NCBI RefSeq assembly: GCF_963259705.1
Contig: NC_081840.1
Span: 112,316,074-112,380,073, forward strand
Length of the DNA: 64,000 nucleotides
Direction: 5' to 3'
Origin: Myotis daubentonii
Taxonomy: Eukaryota; Chordata; Mammalia; Chiroptera; Vespertilionidae
Below the pieces are notes generated by a model. That model had not been told where the DNA came from. It saw nothing but the letters and a program-made list of their open reading frames with translations, and did not search any database. Below, one piece after another: positions 54,831 to 64,000 of this stretch (within the stretch, counting starts at the first letter, position 1; each line of letters begins with the position of its first letter). The position numbers and the translations under genes are program-made.

Positions 54831-57570
54831 GCCTCCTTTGTCAAATATTAATTGAGCATATGGTTTCGGGCCGATTTCTGGGCTCTCTATTCTATTCCAT
54901 TGATCTATATGTCTGTTCTGTGCCAATACCAGGTAGTTTGAGAACAGTGGCTTTGTAATACAGCTTGATATCTGGTATTGAGATCCCACCTACTTTGTTC
55001 TTTCTCAGGATCGCTGAAGCTATTCGGGGTCTTTTTTTATTCCAGATGAATTTTTGGAGAGTTCGTTCTAGGCCTGTGAAATATGCCGTTGGTATTTTAA
55101 TGGGAAGTGCGTTGAATTTATAGATTGCTTTGTGTAGTATGGACATTTTAATGATATTGATTCTATCAATCCAAGAACATAGTATGTTCTTCCATCTGTT
55201 TATGTCTTCCTCTATCTCTTTTTTCAACGTCCTGTAGTTTTCTGAGTAGAGGTCTTTTACCTCCATAGTTTAGTTTATTCCTAGGTAGCTTAATTTTTTT
55301 GGTGCGATGGTAAACGGGATTGTTTTTATAATCTCTCTTTCTGAAAGTTCACTATTGGTGTATAGAAATGCCATAGATTTCTTGGCGTTAATTTTGTATC
55401 CTGCTACATTGCCGAATTCATTTATTAAGTCTAATAATTTTTTGATGGAGTCTTTAGGAATTTTTATGCATAATATCATGTCATCTGCAAATAAGGACAG
55501 TTTTCCTTATTCTTTCCCAATTTGGATGCCTTTTATTTCTTCTTCTTGTCTAATTGCAATGGCTAATACTTCCAGTACTATATTGAACAGGAGTGGTGAG
55601 AGTGGGCATCCCTGTCTTGTTTCTGTTCTTAGGGGAAATGGTGTTAGTTTTTGTCCATTGAGTATGATGTTGGCTGTGGGTTTGTCATATATGGCTTTTA
55701 TTATGTTGAGGTATGATCCTTCCATTCCCACCTTGCTGAGAGTTTTTATCAAAAATGGGTGTTGAATTTTGTCAAACGCTTTTTCTGCATCAATTGAAAT
55801 GACTGCGGTTTTTTCTTTCAATTTGTTTATGTGATGTATCACATTTATTGATTTGCGGATATTGTACCATCCTTGCATTCCTGGGATAAATCCTACTTGG
55901 TCATGGTGTATGATCTTTCTGATGTACTGCTGGATCCGATTTGCTAAGATTTTGTTGAGGATTTTGGCATCTATGTTCATGAGGGATATTGGCCTGTAAT
56001 TCTCTTTCATTGTGTTGTCTTTACCTGGTTTTGGTATTAGGGTGATGCTGGCTTCATAGAATGAGCTTGGAAGTGTTCCTTCCTCTTGGATTTTTTTGTA
56101 TTAGTCTGAGGAGAATAGGTTTTAGTTCTTCCTTGAATGTTTTGTGAAGCTGTCTGGTCCTGGGCTTCTGTTTGCTGGAAGCTTTTTGATTACTGCTTCA
56201 ATTTCTTCCATAGTTATTGGCCTGTTGAGATTTTCAGATTCTTCCTGATTGAGTTTTGGAATGTTGTATTTTTCTAGGAATATGTCCATTTCCTCCAGGT
56301 TGCCTAATTTGTTGGAGTAGAGTTGTCTATAGTATTGTTTAACAATCATTTGTATTTCTGTGGGATCTGTTGTTATGTCGCCTCTATCGTTTCTGATTTT
56401 GTTTATTTTGGTCCTCTCTCTTTGCTTATTGTTGAGCCTGGCTAGAGGTTCATGAATCTTGTTTATCCTTTCAAAGAACCAGGTCTTGATTTCATTGATT
56501 TTATGTAGTGTTTTTTTGGTCTCTGTGTCATTTATTTCTGCTCTAATCTTTATTATCTCCTTCCTTCTGCTCATTCTGGGTTTTTCTTGTTGCTCTCTTT
56601 CTAATTCTTTGAGTTGTAGAGTTAGATGATTTACTACCTTTTTTCTTGTTTTTTGAGATAGGCCTGTAGAGCTATAAACTTCCCTGTCAGGATTGCTTTC
56701 ATTGTGTCCCATAGGTTTTGGATTGTTGTGTTTTCATTGTCATTAGTTTCCAGGATGTTTTTAATTTCTTCTTTGATCTCATTGGTAACCCAATCAATAT
56801 TTAGTAACATGCTATTCAGCTTCCAAGTATTTGAGCATTTTGAGTTGTTTTTATTGTAGTTTATTTCTAATATTATGCCCTTGTGGTCTGAGAAGATGCT
56901 TGGTATGATTTCAGTCTTCTTGAATTTGGGGAGACTTTGTTTGTGACCCAATATGTGGTCTATTTTTGAATATGTCCCATGAGCACTTGAGAAGAACGTG
57001 CATTTCGTGGATTTGGGGTGAAATGTTCTGAAGATGGCAATTAGATCCATCTGATCTAGTGAGTCATTTAGGATTGCTGTTTCTTTGCTGATTTTTTGTC
57101 TAGAGGATTTATCCAGTGATGTCAGTGGTGTATTAAAGTCCCCTACTATGATTGTATTGTTGTCGGTCTCTCCCTTGATATCTTCCAGGAGTTTTTTTTA
57201 TGTATTTGGGTGCTCCTGTATTGGGTGCATATATGTTTATCAGGGTTATATCTTATTGTTGTATTGATCCCTTTAGTATGAAGTGGCCTCCCTTATCTCT
57301 TGTGATAGCCTTCACTTTGAGGTCTATTTTTTCCATTATAAGTATTGCTACCCCAGCTTTTTTTTTCATTTCCATTTGCCTGAAAGACATTTTTCCATCC
57401 CTTCACTTTCAGTCTGTGTCAGTCCCTTCTAATGAGGTGGGTCTCTTGTAGACAGTAAATGTACGGGTCATTTTTTTTATCCATTGTGTCACTCGATGTC
57501 TTTTGATTGGAGAATTTAGTCCATTTACGTTTAAAGTTATTATTGAAAGGTACTTGTTTGTAGCCATTTC
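54831..57570 (-). pseudogene. L1 ORF2 N-terminal half (endonuclease and RT)
   Basis: Several frames cover the endonuclease and reverse transcriptase. The endonuclease end (56634-57050) holds [20 protein letters not shown] and [15 protein letters not shown], with the conserved SDH. The linker (56122-56712) reads [20 protein letters not shown]. The RT frame (55507-56010) holds [20 protein letters not shown] and [20 protein letters not shown]. The FADD active-site box is visible at about 55480-55500, in a shifted frame. At least five frame changes make it inactive. Confidence 0.92.
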
Positions 57571-57613
57571 TGTTTTTTTGTGGCTGTTTTCTTTCTGAGC
57601 TTTTTCTTCTTTT

Positions 57614-58510
57614 TTACACCAGTCCCTTTAGCATTTCTTGCATAGCTGGCTTGGTGGTGATAAACTCCCTTAGCCTTTTTTTTTTGTCTGTGAAGCTTCT
57701 TATTTCCCCTTCAATTTTGAATGATAGCCTTGCTGGATAGAGTATTCTTGGATTCAGTCCCTTGCTTTGCATCACTTTGTAAATTTCCGTCCATTCTTTT
57801 CTGGCCTGATGTGTTTCTTTTGAGAAATCATTTGATAATCTAATGGGAGATCCCTTGAATGTAACTTTCTGTCTCTCTCTTATAGCCTTTAAGATTCTCT
57901 CTTTGTCCTGAACATTTGCCATGGTAATTATGATGTGTCTTGGTGTGGGTCCTTTCGGGTTCACCTTGTTTGAGACTCTCTGTGCTTGTGTGATTTTTTT
58001 CTTCCCCCACCTCCGGGAAGTTTTCTGATATTATTTCTTCAAATATGTTTTCTAACCCTTGTTCCTCCTTCTGTTGTTCTGGCATCCCTATTATTCGTAT
58101 GTTGTTTCTTTTCATGTTGTCGCATAGCTCCCTTAGGCTCTCCTCCTGTCTTTTATTTTTTTCCTTCAATTGCTGTTCAGTTTGGGTGTGTTTTGTTTCC
58201 CTGTCTTCTAATTTGCTAATTCGGTCCTCCGCTTCTCCTATTCTACTGTTGAAGCTTTCAATGGTGTTTTTTATTGCAGCTATATCACTCTTCATTTCTT
58301 CTTGGTTCTTACATAATTTATTGATTTTTTTCATCTGTTTCTTCTTGCTTCTCGCATAAGTTGTTGATTTTTTCCTCCATCCGGTTTATGCACTCTAGGA
58401 CCCTTAATCTGAATTCTTTTTCTGTCCTGTTGCATGCCTCTGTATCACTTAGCTGCTTTTCTGGTGAGTCCTCCTTTTCTTTCCTTTGGGGTTTCTTTGT
58501 CTACCCATGT
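57614..58510 (-). pseudogene. L1 ORF1 remnant
   Basis: The 57840-58334 frame has the coiled coil (MKKINKLCKNQEEMKSDIAA) and the RRM core (NNIRIIGMPEQQKEEQGLEN). A shift near 57960 leads to the C-terminal frame (57614-57964), PRHIIITMANVQDKERILKA through QARKEWTEIYKVMQSKGLNP. This protein is clearly different from the HAL1 ORF1 copies, so L1 and HAL1 here are distinct lineages. Confidence 0.9.
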
Positions 58511-58759
58511 TTGATCGTACCACCATATCTAGATGTTGAGTCGTTCAGTGGCTCCTCAGGCTGTGGTTGCTCCTCGGGCGGTTGTGGTAGCAGCTGCTCC
58601 TCAGCTGGTAGCAGCTCCTTTGGTGGGTGCTGTTCACAGTTTTGGTGGCTCCTCTGGTTGGTGGGGGGAGGCTTCACACACAGCTGCTGTTGCTCAGACA
58701 GAGGGTGTGGTGACCAGGAGGCTGCTGTTCCTTGCATAGGGGATCATAATCTGTCTTTG

Positions 58760-59086
58760 AATTGGTGCATTTATGCCACTGACTTTCAGAGTGCTTACTG
58801 ATAGAGTTCCTACAATATCAGGCGGCTTCTGGGGCTTCTGGGGCAGGGATGCCTTGCTGCCTAGGACCCGCCAATGATCGGGTCCCCGGCAGCAAGGTGG
58901 GGCCTGCTCCTGGGGGTGGCCCTGCCCTGGATGGCAACGCGCTGGCGGCTCGCGCTGTCCCACCCTGCCTGAAGTATGCATATTAGCCGCCATCTTGGCA
59001 GTTAATTTGCATATTGCACTTATTAGCCAATGGGAGGCATAGCAAAGGTACGGTCAATTGCCATGTTTGTCTATTATTAGATAGGA
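58760..59086 (-). mobile_element. Helitron missing its 3' terminus
   Basis: The right end TATTATTAGATAGGA before T is a reversed 5' terminus. Inverted TTAGCCAATGGGAGGC and GCCGCCATCTT (58986-58996) are in the usual subterminal places. The left side has no CTAG hairpin end; it runs into L1 5' sequence at an uncertain point around 58740-58840. Confidence 0.8.
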
Positions 59087-59788
59087 TTGTAATATTCCTT
59101 TGGGAACAGACAAGAAGACTATTAATTATGAGAATCATTGTTATATCATTGAGTTTACTCAAGTGGAAGCACAGAACCCCTCAACCCCCGTACTCGTTAT
59201 AGATAAATGTTTATTAAATCATAAAATAAATGAGATGTTTGGGGTCTTGGAGGAAAGAAGCAAGAGCATTTTAAAAAGTTTTACTATAGGTAAAAATGTG
59301 TTAAAATTTTTTAGTGAGTAGGACATTGTCTTAAATGTGTCTTAAAATTGCTTACCAAAAACGTTATAGGCAGAAAATGCATGGATTCTCAGAAAGAATT
59401 CTTATTGAAGTGTATTTAAAAATTTAAACTATATTGCGATGTAGTCAGTAACTCATTCTTACAGTATCTGAAGCATATTATACATGATAGATGCTTGATA
59501 CTTAATAAAAATAAATGAGCACTTCATTTCTCACAAAGGAGTGTTTCATTCAATTCAGTACTTATTTAATAATTCAATGATTATATATTTATTTCAATAA
59601 TTACCCACTTTCTTCTTTGCCCTGACTTGATGCTGGCAATAATGAAGTGAATACAACAGATAACAATTTACTGAGTGTTTGATACAACATGCCTTTGGAT
59701 AGGCATTACAAACATAAATACGTGGAAGGTTGTTTTTGACTATGTAAATGTAATGGACTCTTAGAACATACAATAAAGGAATGTATAT
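59087..59788. other. Unique intron
   Basis: AT-rich intron of about 700 bp; nothing recognised. Confidence 0.5.
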
Positions 59789-59801
59789 ACTTAAATGTAC
59801 A

Positions 59802-60029
59802 GCCCTTGCTGGTGTGGCTCATTTGCCCCATGCACTGAGAGGTCGTAGGTTAGATTCCTGGTTAGGGGACTTACCCAGGTTGTGGGCTCACTCCCCAGTA
59901 GGGGGCATGCAGGAGGCAGCTGATCCTTATTGATGTTTCTCTCTGTCCCTTTCCCTTCCTCTCTCTCTAAAATCAATAAACACATTCAAAATAATAAAAG
60001 AAACATAGTAAAATAACTTTAAAGAAAGG
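59802..60029 (+). mobile_element. Ves SINE
   Basis: The duplication ACTTAAATGTACA (59789-59801) and ACTTAAGTGTACA (60030-60042) differs by one base. The head GCCCTTGCTGGTGTGGCTC has a deletion before the GATTCCTGG box B. Confidence 0.88.
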
Positions 60030-60326
60030 ACTTAAGTGTACAATGTTAATGTTTTGGGGGGAACTGAAGGAGGATGGTTATTCTGAAAAAGTAATATGTT
60101 TTACCTGGTAGTATACACTGTTTTCTTTTGCTGATTGATTATCATATTTATATTATTTTATTTGGAGCCATTTATATTATATCTGAATTGACATTAATAT
60201 GAACATTTTTGTATCATACAAATCTACACTCCATTCCTCAATTAAATTATTGCCTCTTCTAAAATTTATTTTTGTGTCCCAGGCTCTAGTTCAGTGACTT
60301 GCTGATGAGTAGGCATTTATTAAATA

Positions 60327-61288
60327 CTAATGGCCCGGTGCACGAAAATCATGTGGGGTGGGGGGGGGGGGTTCCCCTCAGCCCAGCCTGCACCCTCTCC
60401 AATCATACATGCCTCTCGCAATCTGGGACTGCTGGCTCCTAACCGCTCACCTGCCTGCCTGCCTGATCGCCCCTAACTGCCCTCCCCTGCTGACCTGATT
60501 TTGCCCCCAACTGCTTTCCCCTGCCAGCCTAATCTCGCCCTCAACTGCCTCTGCCTGCCTGATCACCCCTAACTACCCTCCCCTGCTGGCCTCATCTCGC
60601 CCCCAACTGCCCTCCCCTGCTGGCCTAATCTTGCCCCCAACGGCCCTCCCCTGCTGACCTAGTCTCGCCCCAACTACCCTCCCCTGCCGGCCTGATCTCG
60701 CCCCCAAACTGCCCTCCCTTGCAGGCCTGATCTTGCCCCTAACTGCCCTTCTCTGCAGGCCAATTTGGTTCTCATTGGTTGGTTTCTATGCCAGTCAGCG
60801 TCAAAAGCTCCGCCTCCTAGGCAGCCATTGGCTCCTCACAGTTGACCCAGATTTGGTTCTGATTGGTCAGTTTGTCAGTCAGCGTCAAAAGCACCACCTC
60901 CTGGACAGCCATAGGCTCCTCACAGTTGACTCATATTTGGTTCTGATTGGTTGGTTTCTATGCCAGTCAGCGTCTCTAGGCCTATCAACGGGGCCTGATC
61001 AGAAAGGCAGGGCTGATCAGCAGCTCGGGTGGAGGCCTGGAGAGAAATGGAGGTGCAGCTGCTGGTCCGGCCAGGAGAGAAAGAGAGAGGCAAGTGCTGA
61101 TCAACAGCTGCCACACAGGCTACAGATCAGACCCTGCTTCTCTCTCCAGGCCTCTCTCTGGCCCTGATTCGCAGCCCTCTCAGCAGTCAGTGCTGGGTCG
61201 CCACGGCAACCCAGCGCTGACTGCAGGTCTGACTTCCAGTTGGTCAAGCCTCAGGTCGTGATGGATCCATGGTTTTTATATATTAGGA
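60327..61288 (-). mobile_element. Long non-autonomous Helitron with two tandem repeats
   Basis: The left end is CTAATGGCCCGGTGCACGAA (CTAG mutated to CTAA). The right end TTTTTATATATTAGGA precedes T. One repeat (60470-60760) has about nine ~33-bp CCAACTGCCCTCCCCTGCTG units. A second (60762-60980) repeats TTTGGTTCTGATTGGT and CAGTCAGCGTCAAAAGC at about 85-bp spacing. It ends 366 nt before the MYO9A exon at 61655. Confidence 0.82.
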
Positions 61289-61654
61289 TTTGTTGAATAA
61301 TTTGCACTCATTTGTGTAATTGAGGTCTTTTGAATGCTTTGGGTCTTTAAAACTCTTCTGAACCACTAAAAGTAAAAATTGCTATCATAAGTTACTTTGG
61401 AGATTCTTGCCTTGGTGATTGTGAAAGGGAGAAAACAACGTAACTTTATAGTATTTTGGTAAGTACTATGTGTTTAGTTTGCATAAGATTAGATGTATAA
61501 TGAATTTGACTATCTAAGTATTTTACCAGCTCCAATTTTTATGTGTAGGTGTACTTATCTAAAATTACTAAATTTCTGAGTGGCTTATGTTAGTTTTCAA
61601 CAGGTAATTTTTATTTCCCCCTCTTTTTTTAATTTTTTTTTTTAAAATAAACAG
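61289..61654. other. Intron and acceptor region
   Basis: Unique intron ending in a T-rich tract (61622-61644) and AAACAG acceptor. Nothing else recognised. Confidence 0.55.
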
Positions 61655-61752
61655 GATTGCTTTTCAGTGGAGGGGGAGGATTTGAAGCATGACTTTGAAC
61701 GCTTACAACTGGCCATGGAAATGGTAGGATTTCTTCCCAAGACACAAAGACA
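61655..61752 (+). CDS. MYO9A: MYO9A motor-domain exon (internal exon)
   Basis: This 98-nt exon follows a long pyrimidine tract and AAACAG acceptor and ends at a GTGAGT donor. It encodes [20 protein letters not shown] followed by [13 protein letters not shown], ending two bases into a codon. The pattern DF-R-L-AM-MVGF is the conserved motor segment in which most myosins have D(F/Y)..T..AM..LG(F/I). It starts in phase 0, matching the 57-nt exon 18.6 kb upstream. The next coding exon lies beyond position 64000. Confidence 0.95.
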
Positions 61753-62377
61753 GTGAGTTTATTTATTGTTTTTATATACCTTGAACAGAGAACAAATTTT
61801 GATGTTTGTTTAAGAATTCCTCTTTCTTGGTCCTTTGAGACACTTTTATTATAGTCCTGATTTAGTGTCTTTTCCTTCTTAGGTGTGGCTTAGAACATTT
61901 ATTTTTCTAAAAGACTTGTTTTGAATTGTTTTTTTGTCAAACATTCTTTGAGATATTTTGAAAATCAGTTGAAAGCCCAGGAGCTCTTCTTCCTGTATAA
62001 TTTATATTTACAAACATTTGTTTATAATTGCAAGAGTTTCTGGTGTCCCTGAAGCCTCTTCATGAACCTTATGTAAACACTGTTGCTTTATAACACTATT
62101 TTTATAGCTTTTTATTTTCTATATCATTGATCTCTAAGCTTATTAAAGCTCACATACCTATCAGTAAAACATAATTTCCATATACTTACTCTTTAAAGTT
62201 ATGTCTGTACTATTGTACTAAACATTTTGCTTATTGTATTAAATATGTTGAACTAAAATAAAATGTAAAAAGGTTGAGATAAAGATGAAGTAAGCAATAC
62301 ATAACAGAAACTATTTCAAATTAAAGACACAAATAACCTTGACTCTCACCAGAAAAATAATTGTAACATTACTAATT
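61753..62377. other. Intron after the last MYO9A exon in the window
   Basis: GTGAGT donor followed by AT-rich unique intron. Confidence 0.55.
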
Positions 62378-62590
62378 TTAAAAAAAAGTTTATTGATTTT
62401 TAGAGAGAGAGGAAAGAGATTGAGAGAGAGAGAAAAACATCAATGATGAGAGATAATCATTGATTGGCTGCCTCCTGCATGCCCCCCTACTAGGGAAAGC
62501 CTGTAACCCAGGCATGTGCCTTTCACCGGAATAGAATCTGGAACCCTTCAGTATGCTGTCCAACACGCTATCCACTGAGCCAAACCTTTT
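62378..62590 (-). mobile_element. Ves-related SINE
   Basis: The left tail AAAAAAGTTTATTGATTTTT and right head TATCCACTGAGCCAAACC are clear; flanking duplication is not. Confidence 0.87.
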
Positions 62591-62900
62591 TAATGAGATT
62601 TTCTTTAACTGGACATTGTTTCTGCTTCTGTGTTTTTAGGTATCCTGCCTTATAGTATGGTTATTGTTATCTACAAATGGAAGATTATAAGCTTTTTGAG
62701 AACTGGGACTCTTATTTATATTTATTAATCTTTTTTATATTGAATTATAGTATATTGTGATTTGCTTATATGATGTTTCTTATTCCTGGAGTCTATGCAT
62801 TACATATTTGTGTATGAGGAAACATTAATGTGCTGATTTTTGAACCCAAAGTTCTGAAACAATGTAATTACCAACCATAGAAACTACTGCAAAAACAGTT
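62591..62900. other. Unique intron
   Basis: AT-rich; no feature recognised. Confidence 0.45.
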
Positions 62901-62916
62901 TTTAAAAATGGCTCAG

Positions 62917-63124
62917 GCCTGGCTGGTGTGGCGTGATGTTTGAGCGTTAGCCCATGAACCTGGAGGTTATAGTTTGATTCCCAGTCGGGGCACATGCCCA
63001 GGTTTCGGGCTCAATCCCCAAAGCGGGTGTGCAGGAGGCAGCCAATGGATGTTTCTCTTTCATTGATGTTTCTATCTCTCTATCCTTTTCCCTTCCTCTC
63101 TCTAAAATCAATAAAAAAATATTT
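62917..63124 (+). mobile_element. Ves SINE
   Basis: The flanking duplication TTTAAAAATGGCTCAG (62901-62916) recurs at about 63125-63140 with one extra A. The head GCCTGGCTGGTGTGGCG and the AAAATCAATAAAAAAATATT tail are clear. Confidence 0.9.
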
Positions 63125-63140
63125 TTAAAAAATGGCTCAG

Positions 63141-64000
63141 TAATTACTGTTTGTATATCTTTTGACTTCCATTTATTTTTATAATATTTCACTTGATACT
63201 AAGTTTCCTCTTTAATTTAACCCAGCCTAACTTTATGACTTAGTCCTTTATAATTGACTTATTTTTTGTTTGAATCATTAAACATTTTTAATTATTTAAG
63301 AAATTAGACCTATAAATTAGATGTTGACTCAGGACCTCTAAAAATATAGCTATAGGTCTCTAAAGAAGTATCTTTGTTTATTTAGAATACTTCCTAATTT
63401 TAGTAAGACATATAGTGTAAATTTCATAATTAAGGACAAATTTATCCTAAAGAAATAAAGTGGTCAAGGCACAAATATATGTATATATCTGAATTTTCAG
63501 GAATGGCTTTTAGATAGAGTTGTGTTCAGTTTTAGATGGTCAGTTGTGTTAAATGCCTTTGAGATGTCAGGTAAGTTAAGGAATAATATGCTTTTCTTAG
63601 TTACATGAAAATCCTTGGTAACCTCTATGAGACATTTTAGATGCCAGAATGTGATTGTAAAAAGGGATGACAAAGTAAAGACAAGGATTTATAAGTCAGT
63701 CCTTATTAGTATGCTTGTTTGTGAAGGGGAAGAAGAAGATGTGGAATGTAGGATGGGTTTTTTAAAGTAAGAGAGAAGTGAACATGAGATTATTTTGATT
63801 AAAAATTCTTATAGGTTTAGGTGAGTGATACGAAAAAAGTATAATAATGTATCCCAGCAAACTGGAGTTCATGGGATGGAGAGCGCAAGTAGAGGGATTA
63901 GTTTGCTGACTGGAAGAGGGGCATGTGTTCCTCAAAGACTGGAGGGTGGGGCGGGGGGAGAGAAAAGGGAGGGTCTAGATGTAAATGTCTCACAGTTGGG
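63141..64000. other. Unique intron to window end
   Basis: About 860 bp without a recognised gene or young repeat. A purine-rich GGGGCGGGGGGAGAG stretch lies at about 63947-63961. Confidence 0.5.

Larger units (their letters stand above)
50377..58740 (-). mobile_element. Near full-length L1 split by hAT and HAL1
   Basis: The left end is poly(T) and a 3' tail (TTTTATTGCTTAAAGTATTA). ORF2, ORF1 and a short 5' region follow to about 58740. A hAT (50795-51001) and a HAL1 (51920-54813) are inserted. Removing these leaves about 5.3 kb. No flanking duplication is evident: the left flank is a truncated L1 and the right flank a Helitron lacking its CTAG end. Confidence 0.88.

Noticed and set aside
58501..58737. 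Proline- and glutamine-rich frame (LLPAEEQLLPQPPEEQPQPE)
   Set aside because: It is L1 5' sequence upstream of ORF1, with CTCCTCAG repeats; it may be a 5' ORF remnant but no support beyond length.

Overview
This window is nuclear DNA from a mammal, very probably a vespertilionid (vesper) bat. It carries tRNA-derived Ves SINEs, Helitrons of the HeliBat type, short hAT elements, a mariner, HAL1 half-LINEs and L1s. That mix is established as characteristic of vesper bats. I see no bacterial or viral genes, no rRNA or tRNA genes, no CRISPR array and no operon. The only host gene I recognise is MYO9A (unconventional myosin-IXa) on the + strand. Five consecutive motor-domain exons are present at 3639-3733, 8481-8543, 40813-40912, 43024-43080 and 61655-61752. 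Their splice phases join perfectly and they include the switch I loop. The P-loop exon lies upstream of the window and the rest of the motor, IQ, C1 and RhoGAP parts lie downstream. Everything else is intron. || Layout. 1-3638: intron with a HAL1 (141-2743) and SINEs. 3734-8480: two Helitron pairs (3776-4240 and 4611-5858), a HAL1 3' tail and mostly unique intron. 8544-40812: a 32-kb intron built around one very old antisense L1 (about 10560 to 39900). It has been split by a Tigger element, MER2, SINEs, a decayed autonomous Helitron (15793 to about 23389, itself hosting two Helitrons, a hAT and a Ves), an L1 inside a Ves SINE, an older L1 3' end containing a HAL1 that contains a second HAL1/Helitron chimera, and a + strand L1 (31835-38971) with eight further insertions. 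40913-43023: short intron with a SINE and a Helitron. 43081-61654: an 18.6-kb intron with a Ves SINE 37 nt past the splice donor, a mariner with intact ends, Helitrons, a tandem of L1s split by a tandem HAL1, and another Helitron. 61753-64000: intron with two SINEs. || The transposon proteins are nearly all broken. The exceptions are one uninterrupted 282-codon HAL1 ORF1 (53244-54092) and recognisable but decayed Helitron Rep-helicase and mariner transposase. The host gene shows no damage: reading frame, splice sites and key motor residues are preserved. All recent L1 and HAL1 copies except one 3' tail run antisense to MYO9A. I found no convincing undescribed gene system. The most unusual observations are structural: a HAL1 insertion whose 3' end carries a Helitron fragment between two poly(T) tracts, a HAL1 with a duplicated 3' half, repeated head-to-tail Helitron pairs, and a shared GCCGCCATCTT motif near the 5' ends of both HAL1s and several Helitrons.
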